A program made the translations under genes and the position numbers. This document shows positions 8,025 to 16,915 of a stretch of DNA of 64,000 bases, in pieces. The notes under the pieces were generated by a model. The model made no database searches. It was not told the DNA's origin and saw nothing but the letters and a program-made list of their open reading frames with translations. Source of the DNA: Bradyrhizobium sacchari. GTDB lineage: Bacteria > Pseudomonadota > Alphaproteobacteria > Rhizobiales > Xanthobacteraceae. Each line of letters opens with the position of its first letter. The first letter of the stretch is position 1. Where the stretch lies: assembly GCF_002068095.1 (NCBI RefSeq), contig NZ_LWIG01000057.1, forward strand, positions 1 through 64,000, given 5' to 3'.

Positions 8025-9983
8025 GTGTGTGGCATTTGCGGGCAGTTTAACTTCGGCAGCGGTGCGCCCGTCAGCGCTTCCACCATTGAAGCGATGATGG
8101 GCACGATCATCCACCGCGGCCCCGACGATGCCGGCCAGCATTTGGACGGGAATCTCGGCTTGGGTTTCCGCCGCCTGGCGATCATCGATCTGTCACCCGC
8201 CGGCCACCAACCGATGTCCGACCAAGCCCAGACGGTGTGGGTGGTCTTCAACGGGGAGATTTACAACTATCAGCAGCTTCGGCAGGAGTTGCAGGGGCAC
8301 GGCCACGTGTTTCGCTCAAACTGTGACACCGAGGTGATCGTTCACGGCTATAAGCAGTGGGGGGACGGCGTGCTGAACCGCTTCAACGGCATGTTCGGCC
8401 TCGCCGTTTGGGACGTGAAAAAGCGCCGGCTGCTGCTGGCGCGCGATCCGATGGGCATCAAGCCGGTCTACTACGCAATCCGCAACGGATCGCTCGCCTT
8501 TGGTTCGGAGATCCGGCCGGTCCGCGTTGCTCTCGGCGAGCCGCCGGGCATTGATCCCGAAGCCGTCGCTCTTTTTCTGCGCTATCGCTACACGCCCGCC
8601 CCGCGCACGATATTCAAGGGCATCCACAAGCTCGCCGCCGGTGAAAAACTCGTTGTCGAAGACGGCCAGGTGCGCGTCTCGCGCTACTACCAGTTCGCGC
8701 CGGTGCCATTCGCCCCGCAGCCCCGCCCTGAGGAGGCGGCGGAGAAATTGATCGAGCTCTACAAGGCGGCCATGAAGCGGCATCTCATCAGCGACGTTCC
8801 GCTCGGACTGCTGCTCAGCGGCGGCCTGGATTCGGGCCTGCTGCTCGCGCTGATGAGCTTCTATGGCCGCGACTGGCACACGTTCAGCGTCGGGTATGGA
8901 TCCTCGTTCGCCGATGATGAGCTCGAGGATGCCGCTAAAACGGCCCGGACCTACGGAGCCAAGCACAACGCGGTTCGCCTCACCCGGGAAACCTTTGAAG
9001 ACGTCCTGCCCCGCGTCGTAAACGTCCTCGAAGAACCGGTCGCCTCGTCGTCGATCGTGCCGATGTACTTCGTCTGCCAGCGGGCCCGTGAAAACGTGAA
9101 GGTGGCGCTCATCGGCCAGGGGCCGGATGAGCTGTTCGGCGGATACACCCGACACCTTGGCGTGCACTATGGCGCCACCTGGCGCGCGCTGCCCGGCTGG
9201 TTGCAGACACCCAGTGCCGCACTCGCACGCGCCCTCCCGCGGAACGATACGGTCAAGCGTGGGCTTTACTCGCTGCACGAGCCCGACCGGCTTCGTCGTT
9301 TTCAGCAGGTATTCTCCCTGGTATCGGAAAACGCGATGCAGGGGCTTCTTCGACCCGAGCTGATCCCCGACGGCGAAGCCACCGTGGCCGCCCGCTGCTG
9401 GGAGGAATATCGGCCGGCCTTCGAAAACCTGGACGACCTGAACGCCTTTCAGTTACTCGAGCTGCGCTCGTCGCTCCCGGACGAACTGCTCATGTATGGC
9501 GACAAGCTGTCCATGGTGCACGCCCTCGAGCTTCGCGTACCCTACCTCGATCGCGAAGTGACCGAGCACGTCCAGCAATTGGGCGCGTCCTTCAAAGTGC
9601 GTCATGGCGTTCGCAAGTGGCTTCATCGCGAAGTGAGCAAGCGGCTGTTGTCGTCGGAAATCATCCATCGCAAGAAGCGCGGATTTGCGGTGAATGTGGT
9701 CGATGGGTGGCTCCGCCAATCTCTCGACGGACGGATCCGGCAATACCTGGCCGATCCGCAGTCACAGGTCTACCGGTTCTTGGAGCCGGCTGCGGTGCAA
9801 TCCATGCTGCGTGACCACGCGGCCGGCCGGGCCGACCACCACAAGATGTTATTCAGTGTCGTCCTGCTGGAGCAATGGTTGCGCATCGCCCGCGAACGCG
9901 ACGTAAACATCCTCTGCGCGCGCGACGCCTTAAGCGAGTCTCCAAGCGGGCTGGCAGCGAGTAGTTCCCCGGCGAGGACCTAG
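8025..9983 (+). CDS. asnB: Asparagine synthase-like glutamine amidotransferase
   Basis: A 652-residue class II amidotransferase. GTG at 8025 gives MCGICG, leaving Cys as the catalytic N-terminal residue of the glutaminase domain, with FNGEIYNY and SNCDTEV further on. The synthetase domain carries the PP-loop LLSGGLDSG near residue 265 and GQGPDELFGG. GAAAGGA at 8011-8017 is the ribosome site. True AsnB makes asparagine from aspartate, but homologues inside polysaccharide loci (as with WbpS) are thought to amidate uronic acids. With a second copy at 25055 and an amino-sugar pathway nearby, a sugar-modifying role is plausible; housekeeping asparagine synthesis cannot be excluded. Confidence 0.88.
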   Translation: MCGICGQFNFGSGAPVSASTIEAMMGTIIHRGPDDAGQHLDGNLGLGFRRLAIIDLSPAGHQPMSDQAQTVWVVFNGEIYNYQQLRQELQGHGHVFRSNCDTEVIVHGYKQWGDGVLNRFNGMFGLAVWDVKKRRLLLARDPMGIKPVYYAIRNGSLAFGSEIRPVRVALGEPPGIDPEAVALFLRYRYTPAPRTIFKGIHKLAAGEKLVVEDGQVRVSRYYQFAPVPFAPQPRPEEAAEKLIELYKAAMKRHLISDVPLGLLLSGGLDSGLLLALMSFYGRDWHTFSVGYGSSFADDELEDAAKTARTYGAKHNAVRLTRETFEDVLPRVVNVLEEPVASSSIVPMYFVCQRARENVKVALIGQGPDELFGGYTRHLGVHYGATWRALPGWLQTPSAALARALPRNDTVKRGLYSLHEPDRLRRFQQVFSLVSENAMQGLLRPELIPDGEATVAARCWEEYRPAFENLDDLNAFQLLELRSSLPDELLMYGDKLSMVHALELRVPYLDREVTEHVQQLGASFKVRHGVRKWLHREVSKRLLSSEIIHRKKRGFAVNVVDGWLRQSLDGRIRQYLADPQSQVYRFLEPAAVQSMLRDHAAGRADHHKMLFSVVLLEQWLRIARERDVNILCARDALSESPSGLAASSSPART

Positions 9984-9990
9984 GACACCC

Positions 9991-11622
9991 ATGCGTATGT
10001 CCAATTATCGGCACTTAATCACTCGCTTTTGCTTGTTCGCGTCGGCCAACGTCGCCGCAGTCACGGGCTATTCGGACGTGGACTTTGTGGTCGCTAGGGG
10101 AGCGTGGCCTCTAGCGATCATGAAGTGGATCCGCGGCGCCGGACCGCCTGGACCGGTTGTTGGTTGGAAATCCCCTTCTATCACTCTGCCGCATTTGCTG
10201 TTGTGGGCATGTGGTCAACGCATCTTCTTGTTCCTAGCCATTCTGTTTTTGCCCTCAATGATTGCTCCGACCGCAGCGTTCGGTGTCACGTATCTTGTAA
10301 ATCCCGGAGACAACATTTCGGCAAAACTAAGCGTACTAAAGCCCGGAGACACGCTCATTTTCAACGACGGCACCTATTACCAATTGTACATCAACCCAGC
10401 GAACGGCACGGCTCTGAAAGGAACCGCGGCCGCTCCTATTGCTCTCAGAGCTGCTAACGACGGCAAAGCAGTTTTTGACTCTGGAGGTACTGCAGAGCCG
10501 ATCTTTATTACCGGAAGTTCCTATTTGACTCTTCAAGGCTTTGTCGCGCGCAATTCCTCGGCCAGCGTGGTCCATGTTTATGGAGGAGGCCGCGGCGGGC
10601 AAAACAACGATCACATTACTCTGCGACGGATCACTGCTTACAATGCGGGCGCCGACAACCACCACGTCTTCAACATTGAGTACCCGCAAACCAACATTCT
10701 GGTCGAGGACTGCGCTGCCTGGGGAAGAGGCAGGTACAAGTTTGTCGCTTATCATTCCAGTTACGTCACGTTCAGACGAGATTGGGCTTTTTGGGAGGGA
10801 ATCACTACCTTTAGCCCCGCCCCGCGCGCGCCCTTTGCCGTGTATGGCGCAAGCAATGTGAGCCTGGAGAATGTCATCGGCACCAACGCGATCCCCACTC
10901 AGGCTGACGACAATTACTACACATCGCTTTGGCACACCACCGATGATGCCATCAATTATCCGGCCAACAACATGACCATTCTTGGGTCCATCTTTTACAA
11001 TAACTGTGAAGGTCATTGGGAGAACGAGTCGGCTAGCCCTGGCACGTACATGAAGGACAATTACTTCTCCATTCCCGTCAACCCAGCATGCCCACAGTTT
11101 ACGACGCGCCCCTACGGCGATGGTTTGACGTGGAATTACAATGCCAACACCGGGATCATCACCAACGCAGTATTTGTAAACAACAAAGTCGGACTCAACC
11201 AATTTGGCGCAGTCGGATCGCTCTTACTCAGCAACTCCGTCATGCTCAGCAACACAACCGCGATCGTTTCAAGCGCCACCCACAGCTACGTCGATTTTTG
11301 GGGCAACGGTCATAATGGCATCGCCGTAAAGTCCGGTGATCAAACCATCAACCCGGGCTACGACAGGAACACCTTCGGAACCGGCGCCTACTTTTTCGTG
11401 CCCGCGCGCTCCCCCCTCAAGGGCGCAGGATCTGGAGGCTCGGACATCGGTGCCAATATCATTCATCAATACGTCAACGGCACATTGACTCAAACGCCAC
11501 TTTGGCCGTGGCCGATGGAAGGAAGAATCCTCGACGAAAAGGGCATCAGCGTAACTTACTCGAGCAATGGCGGTTTTTGGAATACCCTTAATGGCGTATA
11601 CTCAACACCCGCGGATAAGTAG
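9991..11622 (+). CDS. Exported right-handed beta-helix protein, polysaccharide lyase-like
   Basis: A 543-residue protein starting seven bases after the AsnB stop. A hydrophobic segment at about residues 67-92 ends in PTAAFG and looks like a signal peptide, so the true start may be the internal ATG at 10120. From residue 99 the pattern YLVNPGDN, LKPGDTLIFNDGTY and APIALRAANDG matches the N-terminal rungs of chondroitinase-B/PL6-type and related parallel beta-helix proteins. Many Asn/Ser/Thr-rich rungs and DIGANI near the end follow. The likely job is cleavage or remodelling of the locus' own polysaccharide in the periplasm or outside. I cannot identify catalytic residues, so lyase activity is inference. 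Confidence 0.75.
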   Translation: MRMSNYRHLITRFCLFASANVAAVTGYSDVDFVVARGAWPLAIMKWIRGAGPPGPVVGWKSPSITLPHLLLWACGQRIFLFLAILFLPSMIAPTAAFGVTYLVNPGDNISAKLSVLKPGDTLIFNDGTYYQLYINPANGTALKGTAAAPIALRAANDGKAVFDSGGTAEPIFITGSSYLTLQGFVARNSSASVVHVYGGGRGGQNNDHITLRRITAYNAGADNHHVFNIEYPQTNILVEDCAAWGRGRYKFVAYHSSYVTFRRDWAFWEGITTFSPAPRAPFAVYGASNVSLENVIGTNAIPTQADDNYYTSLWHTTDDAINYPANNMTILGSIFYNNCEGHWENESASPGTYMKDNYFSIPVNPACPQFTTRPYGDGLTWNYNANTGIITNAVFVNNKVGLNQFGAVGSLLLSNSVMLSNTTAIVSSATHSYVDFWGNGHNGIAVKSGDQTINPGYDRNTFGTGAYFFVPARSPLKGAGSGGSDIGANIIHQYVNGTLTQTPLWPWPMEGRILDEKGISVTYSSNGGFWNTLNGVYSTPADK

Positions 11623-11910
11623 AAACCCTCGTCCCACCAAGCATTGACTTCTTCTCCCTTGAGAGTCCTAGAAGCTTCGCAGTTCTCACAGCGAGCCCCT
11701 GTGCGGCTGTCCGGCGCGCAGTTGTCGCAACTTTTCGCGGGGCGCCGCAAGGCAAAGGCCTCTGGGGTGGTCGTGTTGTTGGCAGCAGCCCGAGCAAGCC
11801 GGTCAAATTTGCGCGCTTTGAAGCGATGCGGAGCGACATGGCAGAAATTGTTATCAGCGATAACGATCCTCATCCACGCGCCCCGCGCCAACCCCTCCTC
11901 TCCGGCAGCT
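11623..11910. other. Convergent intergenic region
   Basis: About 290 bases between the beta-helix gene (plus) and a glycosyltransferase gene (minus). No clear hairpin with T-run is seen on either strand and no gene is supported. Confidence 0.35.
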
Positions 11911-12879
11911 TCAGGAGAGAACGTGCTCGTACAAAGATTGTATTCGCCTGCCGATCTTCGCGAGCGAAATTTCATCGACCGCGGCATAAGCACCGGAAAG
12001 ACGCTTTCCACGGACCAGTACCTTCGCTACAGCTTCCGCGATAAAGGCCGGTTCATCAGGCACGATGTAACATCCTTCGAATTCTCTAATTCGCTCGGCC
12101 ACGTCGCCAACATCGACGGAAACAATCGGTAGATTGCAGGCAAGAGCTTCTTTGACAATGTTCGGAGAACCCTCATGAGCGGATGTAAGCAGCAAACAAT
12201 CGACGGCGTTCAGGAAACGCGCGACTTCTTGTTGAGTTCTCTTATCAAGAGTGACCAATTTGGCAGATGGATTTGACTTTCGCACTAACTCAAAAGCGGC
12301 TTCGGCGAGCGGGTATCTCTTATAACCCCCTGCCGAGGGCCTGCCGGCAAATAGAACGTGCTGCTCGTCCTCCTTCAGATCCACTTCGCGCTTAGCGACC
12401 GTTCTGGGATAGAAGATATCAAGATCCACTCCATTGGAAATAATCGACGTTGTTTTGGCGCGAAGATATTTTGCAAGGCCGGCACTCTTCGCAATATTGT
12501 GAGCCGTCGCGTACGACAATAAACGGGAGAATAGTCCGTGCAACATTCGATTGTAGAATCGATATTCTCCCCGCTCGCTGCAATCTCCATATACGTCGTT
12601 GCCCATAAACGACACAACGAGTGGCAGGGCAGTAGCTAATCTGGCAGTCCAGCCCGAGTACATATAGTGCGCATGAACAATATCGTACTCACGCGAACGC
12701 ACAGCCTTCCGGACTTCAGCAATGCCCTTGATATATTTGCCAATGCCAGTGCCATTGAGCAGGCAAACATCAACATCAATCCCAAGCTTCGCCAGCGACT
12801 CCACTTGAGTACGGATAAACACTCCCTCAGACGGATTCTGTTTAGTAGGGTATGCGCCCGTCACATGCAGAACCATCAT
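11911..12879 (-). CDS. Glycosyltransferase family 4
   Basis: A 322-residue GT-B enzyme. The N-terminal domain has LHVTGAYP, the nucleotide-like turn DIVHAHYMYSG and a VSFMGNDVYG stretch. The C-terminal half has SNGVD, LFAGRP and the donor-binding segment LLTSAHEGSPNIVKEAL, with the E-x7-E spacing usual in GT4. AAGGAG precedes the ATG at 12879. It transfers a sugar from a nucleotide donor to a lipid-linked intermediate at the cytoplasmic membrane face. It is the last gene of the minus-strand operon that begins at 18014. The DNA is less GC-rich than the downstream catabolic region, as is common for glycosyltransferase genes of variable surface loci. Confidence 0.88.
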   Translation of the reverse strand: MMVLHVTGAYPTKQNPSEGVFIRTQVESLAKLGIDVDVCLLNGTGIGKYIKGIAEVRKAVRSREYDIVHAHYMYSGWTARLATALPLVVSFMGNDVYGDCSERGEYRFYNRMLHGLFSRLLSYATAHNIAKSAGLAKYLRAKTTSIISNGVDLDIFYPRTVAKREVDLKEDEQHVLFAGRPSAGGYKRYPLAEAAFELVRKSNPSAKLVTLDKRTQQEVARFLNAVDCLLLTSAHEGSPNIVKEALACNLPIVSVDVGDVAERIREFEGCYIVPDEPAFIAEAVAKVLVRGKRLSGAYAAVDEISLAKIGRRIQSLYEHVLS

Positions 12880-13032
12880 CGCGGCTTGCTCCTTGTAGTC
12901 TCCGGCTGCGCCGCGAGACTAGGATCAATCAAACCTGCAATCCCGCACATAGCGACCAATACCCTTTCAGCAGCCTCCAAATATGATCGGATCAACTCGA
13001 GGCCCCATCTCGCAATCAAACCTCAAAGCGCT

Positions 13033-14163
13033 CTATTCCCACTTTGCCAATCGCCGAAAGAGTTCTACGTGCTTCTGCACCATTTGCTCAATCCCGAACT
13101 TCTGCTCCACGAGCGCCCGTCCTGCGCGACCGAACGCGCTTCCAACGTCAGGACGGTCGACAATTTCCCTTATCCGCAACGCCAGTGCATTTTCATCTCC
13201 GAATGGAATCAGGAATCCATTCTCCCCGTCCCTGACAATTTCGCGATTGCCAGCTGCGTCTGTGGCTATGACCGGCTTTTCCAGCGCCATGTACTCCAGA
13301 ATTGCATTAGCTATTCCCTCTCCGTGGTATCTTGTGTCCGTTACCAAGACTCCGACGGAAAACGTTTTTACGATTTCTTCGACCCGTTTGCTGACCCCTA
13401 GAATGCGTATATTCGCCTGACTGTCGCTCTTCAGAACCCCCCTGAAGCCTTCCAGATCCGGTCCTTCACCGACAGCAACGAATGTAATGTCATTCCGCTC
13501 GCTGCACAGCAATTTTGCTGCTCTAAAAAACGTACTGTAATCCTTCTGTCGGTGGAATCTCGCGATCATACCGACCACATGGCTGGTTCTTATCTCCAAC
13601 GAACGCTTGACTGAGTTGACGTCAGGAAGATCGCTTATTCTGTCAAAATCAAAACCGTTGTATATGCAAAGACCTTTTTTGCCATCAACTCTGAAAGCTC
13701 TAAGTCCCGCCAATGAGTTTGCCAAGATTACCGTTGAAAATGGAGCTGTCAGAAGTAAACGTCGGTACGCTTGATCTTTCAAATTCAAAACGAGCGGTGC
13801 GTATCGTATCATTCCATTGATCAAAGCCGATCCGAATAACAACGCAATTGGCGACGCATACACGGAGCACATCGACTCCCAGGAGTATACTATATTCGGC
13901 CGGTATCGTCTCGCCACGCCATACAGCTTTTCGAAAATACGGAAGTCCCATTTTCGGCTTCTTCTGAAGATGTGTATGTTTATTCCCAGTGTCCCAACCT
14001 CATCGTAGTGGATGGTATCTGAAAGAACGACTAGCTCGTTAACGAACCCATCTATTTTGTTCAACCCGCGCAACAATTCAATCAGTTGTCGCTCCTTCCC
14101 CCCGGAGCCCAACGTGTCGGTTATATGCAGGACCCTGATCGCAGGCCTTGACGAACTCAGCAT
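13033..14163 (-). CDS. Glycosyltransferase family 4
   Basis: A 376-residue GT4 protein beginning LHITDTLGSGGKERQ, the glycine-rich acceptor-side loop. IYNGFD and HVVGMIARFHRQKDY start the second domain, followed by FVAVGEGPDLEGF and a donor-binding stretch with DTRYHGEGIANAILEYMA and DAAGNREIV. It is expected to add one hexose-type residue to the lipid-linked repeat unit. The gene lies 150 bases before the 12879 gene and about 130 bases after the acyltransferase gene, all on one strand. The DNA is relatively AT-rich. The upstream ribosome site is weak, so the ATG at 14163 is probable rather than certain. Confidence 0.88.
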   Translation of the reverse strand: MLSSSRPAIRVLHITDTLGSGGKERQLIELLRGLNKIDGFVNELVVLSDTIHYDEVGTLGINIHIFRRSRKWDFRIFEKLYGVARRYRPNIVYSWESMCSVYASPIALLFGSALINGMIRYAPLVLNLKDQAYRRLLLTAPFSTVILANSLAGLRAFRVDGKKGLCIYNGFDFDRISDLPDVNSVKRSLEIRTSHVVGMIARFHRQKDYSTFFRAAKLLCSERNDITFVAVGEGPDLEGFRGVLKSDSQANIRILGVSKRVEEIVKTFSVGVLVTDTRYHGEGIANAILEYMALEKPVIATDAAGNREIVRDGENGFLIPFGDENALALRIREIVDRPDVGSAFGRAGRALVEQKFGIEQMVQKHVELFRRLAKWE

Positions 14164-14292
14164 TCCATCACCCGACCGTTATCACCCTGCAGTCCCAGCG
14201 TTCAACCAAAATTCGGAATTCGATACATGTTGGTGACGCCGAGTTTCCTCACGATTGTGTTCGCTCCACGCTTGGCAGGAACCATCGAGTCT

Positions 14293-15045
14293 CTAGGCTG
14301 CGTCGGTAGTCGCTTTGAACCGTCGTCGGGCCCCCGCTGGGACACCCATCACGAGCGCACCGTCAGGCACGTCCTTCGTCACCACCGCGCCGGCGCCGAC
14401 GACGGCGCCAACCCCGATTCTGACGCCTGGCAGTAAGTTGGCTCCCACTCCTATTGCCGCGCCGCGCGCGATATGGGGCCCGAGCATGGTCGAACCGTCG
14501 TAGCCGTTCCGGCCCATCGCATTGTCGTTCGAAGTGCCGACACAGCCCGAGATGAATACGTCGTCTTCGATCGTCATGTTGCCCGCCAGCCAAGTGTGAT
14601 CCTGCACCCGGACGCGATCGCCTATTCGCATGTTGTAGTTGACCGTGACGTAACGTCCGATGACGGTCTTCGAGCCGATCCGCGATTGTTCACGGATCGA
14701 GGCGCCATCCCCGATCAGGGTCCCCGCGCCGAGCGAGACGTCGTAGAAAATCACCGCGTGCGGCCCGATAGAACAGTCGGCGCCGATATCGACCCACGCC
14801 TCGAAACGCGGCGCGCGCGACAACGCGCCGGCTCCCTTGGGCGCCTTGCCGATATAGGCTCCCGGAAAGATTTCGACGTTGTCCCCGACTCTTGCGCCGC
14901 TCTCGATCACGACATGCGGATGAATGACCACCCGGTTGCCAATCGTAACATCAGGCCGTACGACGGCGAACTCGGCGATCGCCACGTCCGCACCGATCGC
15001 CTCGGTCTCGACCACCGCCCACGCGCTAATTCGATTCATCGCCAT
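14293..15045 (-). CDS. Hexapeptide-repeat N-acyltransferase (WbpD/WlbB-like)
   Basis: A 250-residue protein built almost entirely of left-handed beta-helix hexapeptide repeats. It contains a UDP-GlcNAc-acyltransferase-like start (VIHPHVVIESGARVGDN), NYNMRIGDRVRVQDH, and the C-terminal GANLLPGVRIG ... GAGAVVTKDVPDGALVMG typical of acetyl-CoA sugar acyltransferases. The start overlaps the aminotransferase stop by 10 bases, with GGAGG just upstream, so the two are translationally linked. Given the aminotransferase and the Gfo/Idh/MocA oxidoreductase in the same operon, the likely reaction is N-acetylation of a 3-amino-3-deoxy nucleotide sugar. Substrate and regiochemistry are inferred from context only. 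Confidence 0.85.
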   Translation of the reverse strand: MAMNRISAWAVVETEAIGADVAIAEFAVVRPDVTIGNRVVIHPHVVIESGARVGDNVEIFPGAYIGKAPKGAGALSRAPRFEAWVDIGADCSIGPHAVIFYDVSLGAGTLIGDGASIREQSRIGSKTVIGRYVTVNYNMRIGDRVRVQDHTWLAGNMTIEDDVFISGCVGTSNDNAMGRNGYDGSTMLGPHIARGAAIGVGANLLPGVRIGVGAVVGAGAVVTKDVPDGALVMGVPAGARRRFKATTDAA

Positions 15046-16214
15046 GCCCTCCCGCGATCCGCGCGAAGCGCGGCGGGCGAAAACATTGACTTCGGCTGCA
15101 ATTTCTCACCGTCCCGCTCAGCCGCAGCGCGTGCAATCGCGGCGATGCGGCGCACCTGGTCGCGTGTGAGCTCCGGGAACATGGGCAGGGACAATGATCG
15201 CGCGGCCGATGCTTCGCAGCATGGCAAGTCGCCCTGCCTGTAACCGAGATGGGCGAGAGCAGGCTGCAGGTGGAGCGGCAACGGATAGTGGATCCCGGTC
15301 GCCACGCCGGCCTCTTCGAGATCATTCCGCATTGCGTCACGGTCGTTCGTATCGATCACATACAAGTGGTAGACGTGCGTCGACCCCTTTCGAACGAACG
15401 GAGTCTTGATTCCCGACTCCGCCAACTCCGCGGCGTACCACTCCGCGGCGCGCTGCCGATTGGTGTTCCATTCATCCAGGCGCCGGAGCTTGATCTGCAG
15501 GACCGCCGCCTGGAGAGCGTCGAGCCGGCTGTTGAACCCGACCTCGGCGTGGCTGTAATGGGTGGTTCGACCGTGGTCGCGCAGTCGTTCGATCCGCTCG
15601 GCGATCGCGGCACTGTTGGTGGTGACCGCTCCGCCGTCTCCATAAGCCCCGAGGTTCTTCGCAGGATAAAACGAGAAACATGCGATATCGCCGAGCGCGC
15701 CGGTCCGGATCCCCTGATATTCCGCCCCGTGCGCCTGGGCCGCATCTTCTAGTACATAGAGTCCGCGCCGCCGTGCGATGTCATTGATTGGGCCCATGTC
15801 CGCCGGCTGCCCGAAGAGGTGGACTGCGATGATCGCTCTTGTACGATCCGTTAAGGCGCGCTCGATCATTTTGGGATCGATCGTGTAGGTGTCCGGATCG
15901 ATATCGACCAACACGGGCCGCGCTCCCGTCGCCAAGATCGCGGCAGCGGTGGCAATGAAGGTGTGGGCGGTTGTAATCACGTCGTCGCCATGACCAATAC
16001 CCAAGGCCCGCAGCGCCAGATGAATCGCGTCCGTGCCGTTCGCCACACCGCGCGCATGACGCACCTGGCAATACGCGGCGAAATCTCTTTCGAACGAGGC
16101 AAGCGTCTCGCCGCCTATGTACTGCGCGGAGTTGAGAACGCCTCGAATTGCTTCGGCCACCTCGTCTTTCAGCGTCTGATATTGCGCTTTGAGATCGACA
16201 AACGGAATGTGCAT
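15036..16214 (-). CDS. DegT/DnrJ/EryC1/StrS sugar aminotransferase
   Basis: A 392-residue PLP enzyme opening with IPFVDLKAQY, the family signature. It has ALRALGIGHGDDVITTAHTF, the acidic PLP-ring contact VLEDAAQAHGA (Asp157), and SFYPAKNLGAYGDGG placing the Schiff-base lysine at 186. It uses glutamate to aminate a keto nucleotide sugar made by the oxidoreductase at 18014. GAGG precedes the ATG at 16214, 41 bases after the sugar transferase stop. The oxidoreductase/aminotransferase/acetyltransferase trio matches the WbpB/WbpE/WbpD logic for 3-acetamido-3-deoxy-uronic acids. The exact product is not provable here. Confidence 0.9.
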   Translation of the reverse strand: MHIPFVDLKAQYQTLKDEVAEAIRGVLNSAQYIGGETLASFERDFAAYCQVRHARGVANGTDAIHLALRALGIGHGDDVITTAHTFIATAAAILATGARPVLVDIDPDTYTIDPKMIERALTDRTRAIIAVHLFGQPADMGPINDIARRRGLYVLEDAAQAHGAEYQGIRTGALGDIACFSFYPAKNLGAYGDGGAVTTNSAAIAERIERLRDHGRTTHYSHAEVGFNSRLDALQAAVLQIKLRRLDEWNTNRQRAAEWYAAELAESGIKTPFVRKGSTHVYHLYVIDTNDRDAMRNDLEEAGVATGIHYPLPLHLQPALAHLGYRQGDLPCCEASAARSLSLPMFPELTRDQVRRIAAIARAAAERDGEKLQPKSMFSPAALRADRGRAWR

Positions 16215-16255
16215 TTTCGAACCTCACGAGAATCCGTCTTTGCTTCTTGAGAACG

Positions 16256-16915
16256 TCATCGGGCACCGTGCCCCCGCAGCACGACTGGAAACGTCAGGGC
16301 AATCAACTTCAGGTCGGTCCATAAGGTCCAGTTCATTGCATATTCGACGTCCATCTCGAGCATCACCTCGGGGCTGACACGACCCCGACCGCGCACCTGG
16401 CAAAGTCCGGTTATTCCGGGCTTCACAATGTGACGCGTATGGTGCCAGTCACGGAAGTATTCGAGTTCATAAGGAATCGCCGGCCGTGGACCGACGATGC
16501 TCATTTCGCCTCGCAGCACGTTGAGGAATTGGGGAAGCTCGTCGAGGCTGGTTCTCCGCAGCCACCGTCCCACGCGCGTCACGCGAGGATCGTCTGTCAG
16601 CTTGTATGGGGCGGCGGGGTCGTTCGAGAGGGGTTCATTCGCCCAAGCCCGCCGGATCGCCTCGCGATGGACGTTTTCGTCGGCGTTATGGCGGAGCGTT
16701 CGGAATTTGAAGCAGGTGAACGGCTTCTCGTCTCGTCCGATCCGACGTTGGCGAAAGAGCGCTGGTCCGGGACTATCGAGATGGATTGCTATCCACACCC
16801 CCGTGGAGACGAGGGCCAGCATCGGGCTCGCGAGAACGCAGATCGCGATGTCGAGCGCCCGTTTTCCGAATTCTCGCGGGATCACCTTCCGTCGCGTGGC
16901 TTCATGCGATAGCAA
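16256..16915 (-). CDS. Initiating sugar transferase (bacterial phosphoglycosyl transferase)
   Basis: The conserved body starts at IPREFGKRALD, followed by one membrane segment (IAICVLASPMLALVSTGVWIA). The monotopic phosphoglycosyl transferase motifs follow: SPGPALFRQRRIG, FTCFKFRT, RVGRWLRRTSLDELPQFLNVL, MSIVGPRP and KPGITGLCQV. It transfers a sugar phosphate to undecaprenyl phosphate, starting the repeat unit at the inner membrane. A long frame begins at 17032, but that part overlaps the previous gene by 131 bases. A TTG at 16915 with GGAGG eight bases upstream gives 219 residues, the family's usual size, and a 14-base overlap with the oxidoreductase end. This start is my choice. Confidence 0.88.
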   Translation of the reverse strand: MLSHEATRRKVIPREFGKRALDIAICVLASPMLALVSTGVWIAIHLDSPGPALFRQRRIGRDEKPFTCFKFRTLRHNADENVHREAIRRAWANEPLSNDPAAPYKLTDDPRVTRVGRWLRRTSLDELPQFLNVLRGEMSIVGPRPAIPYELEYFRDWHHTRHIVKPGITGLCQVRGRGRVSPEVMLEMDVEYAMNWTLWTDLKLIALTFPVVLRGHGAR

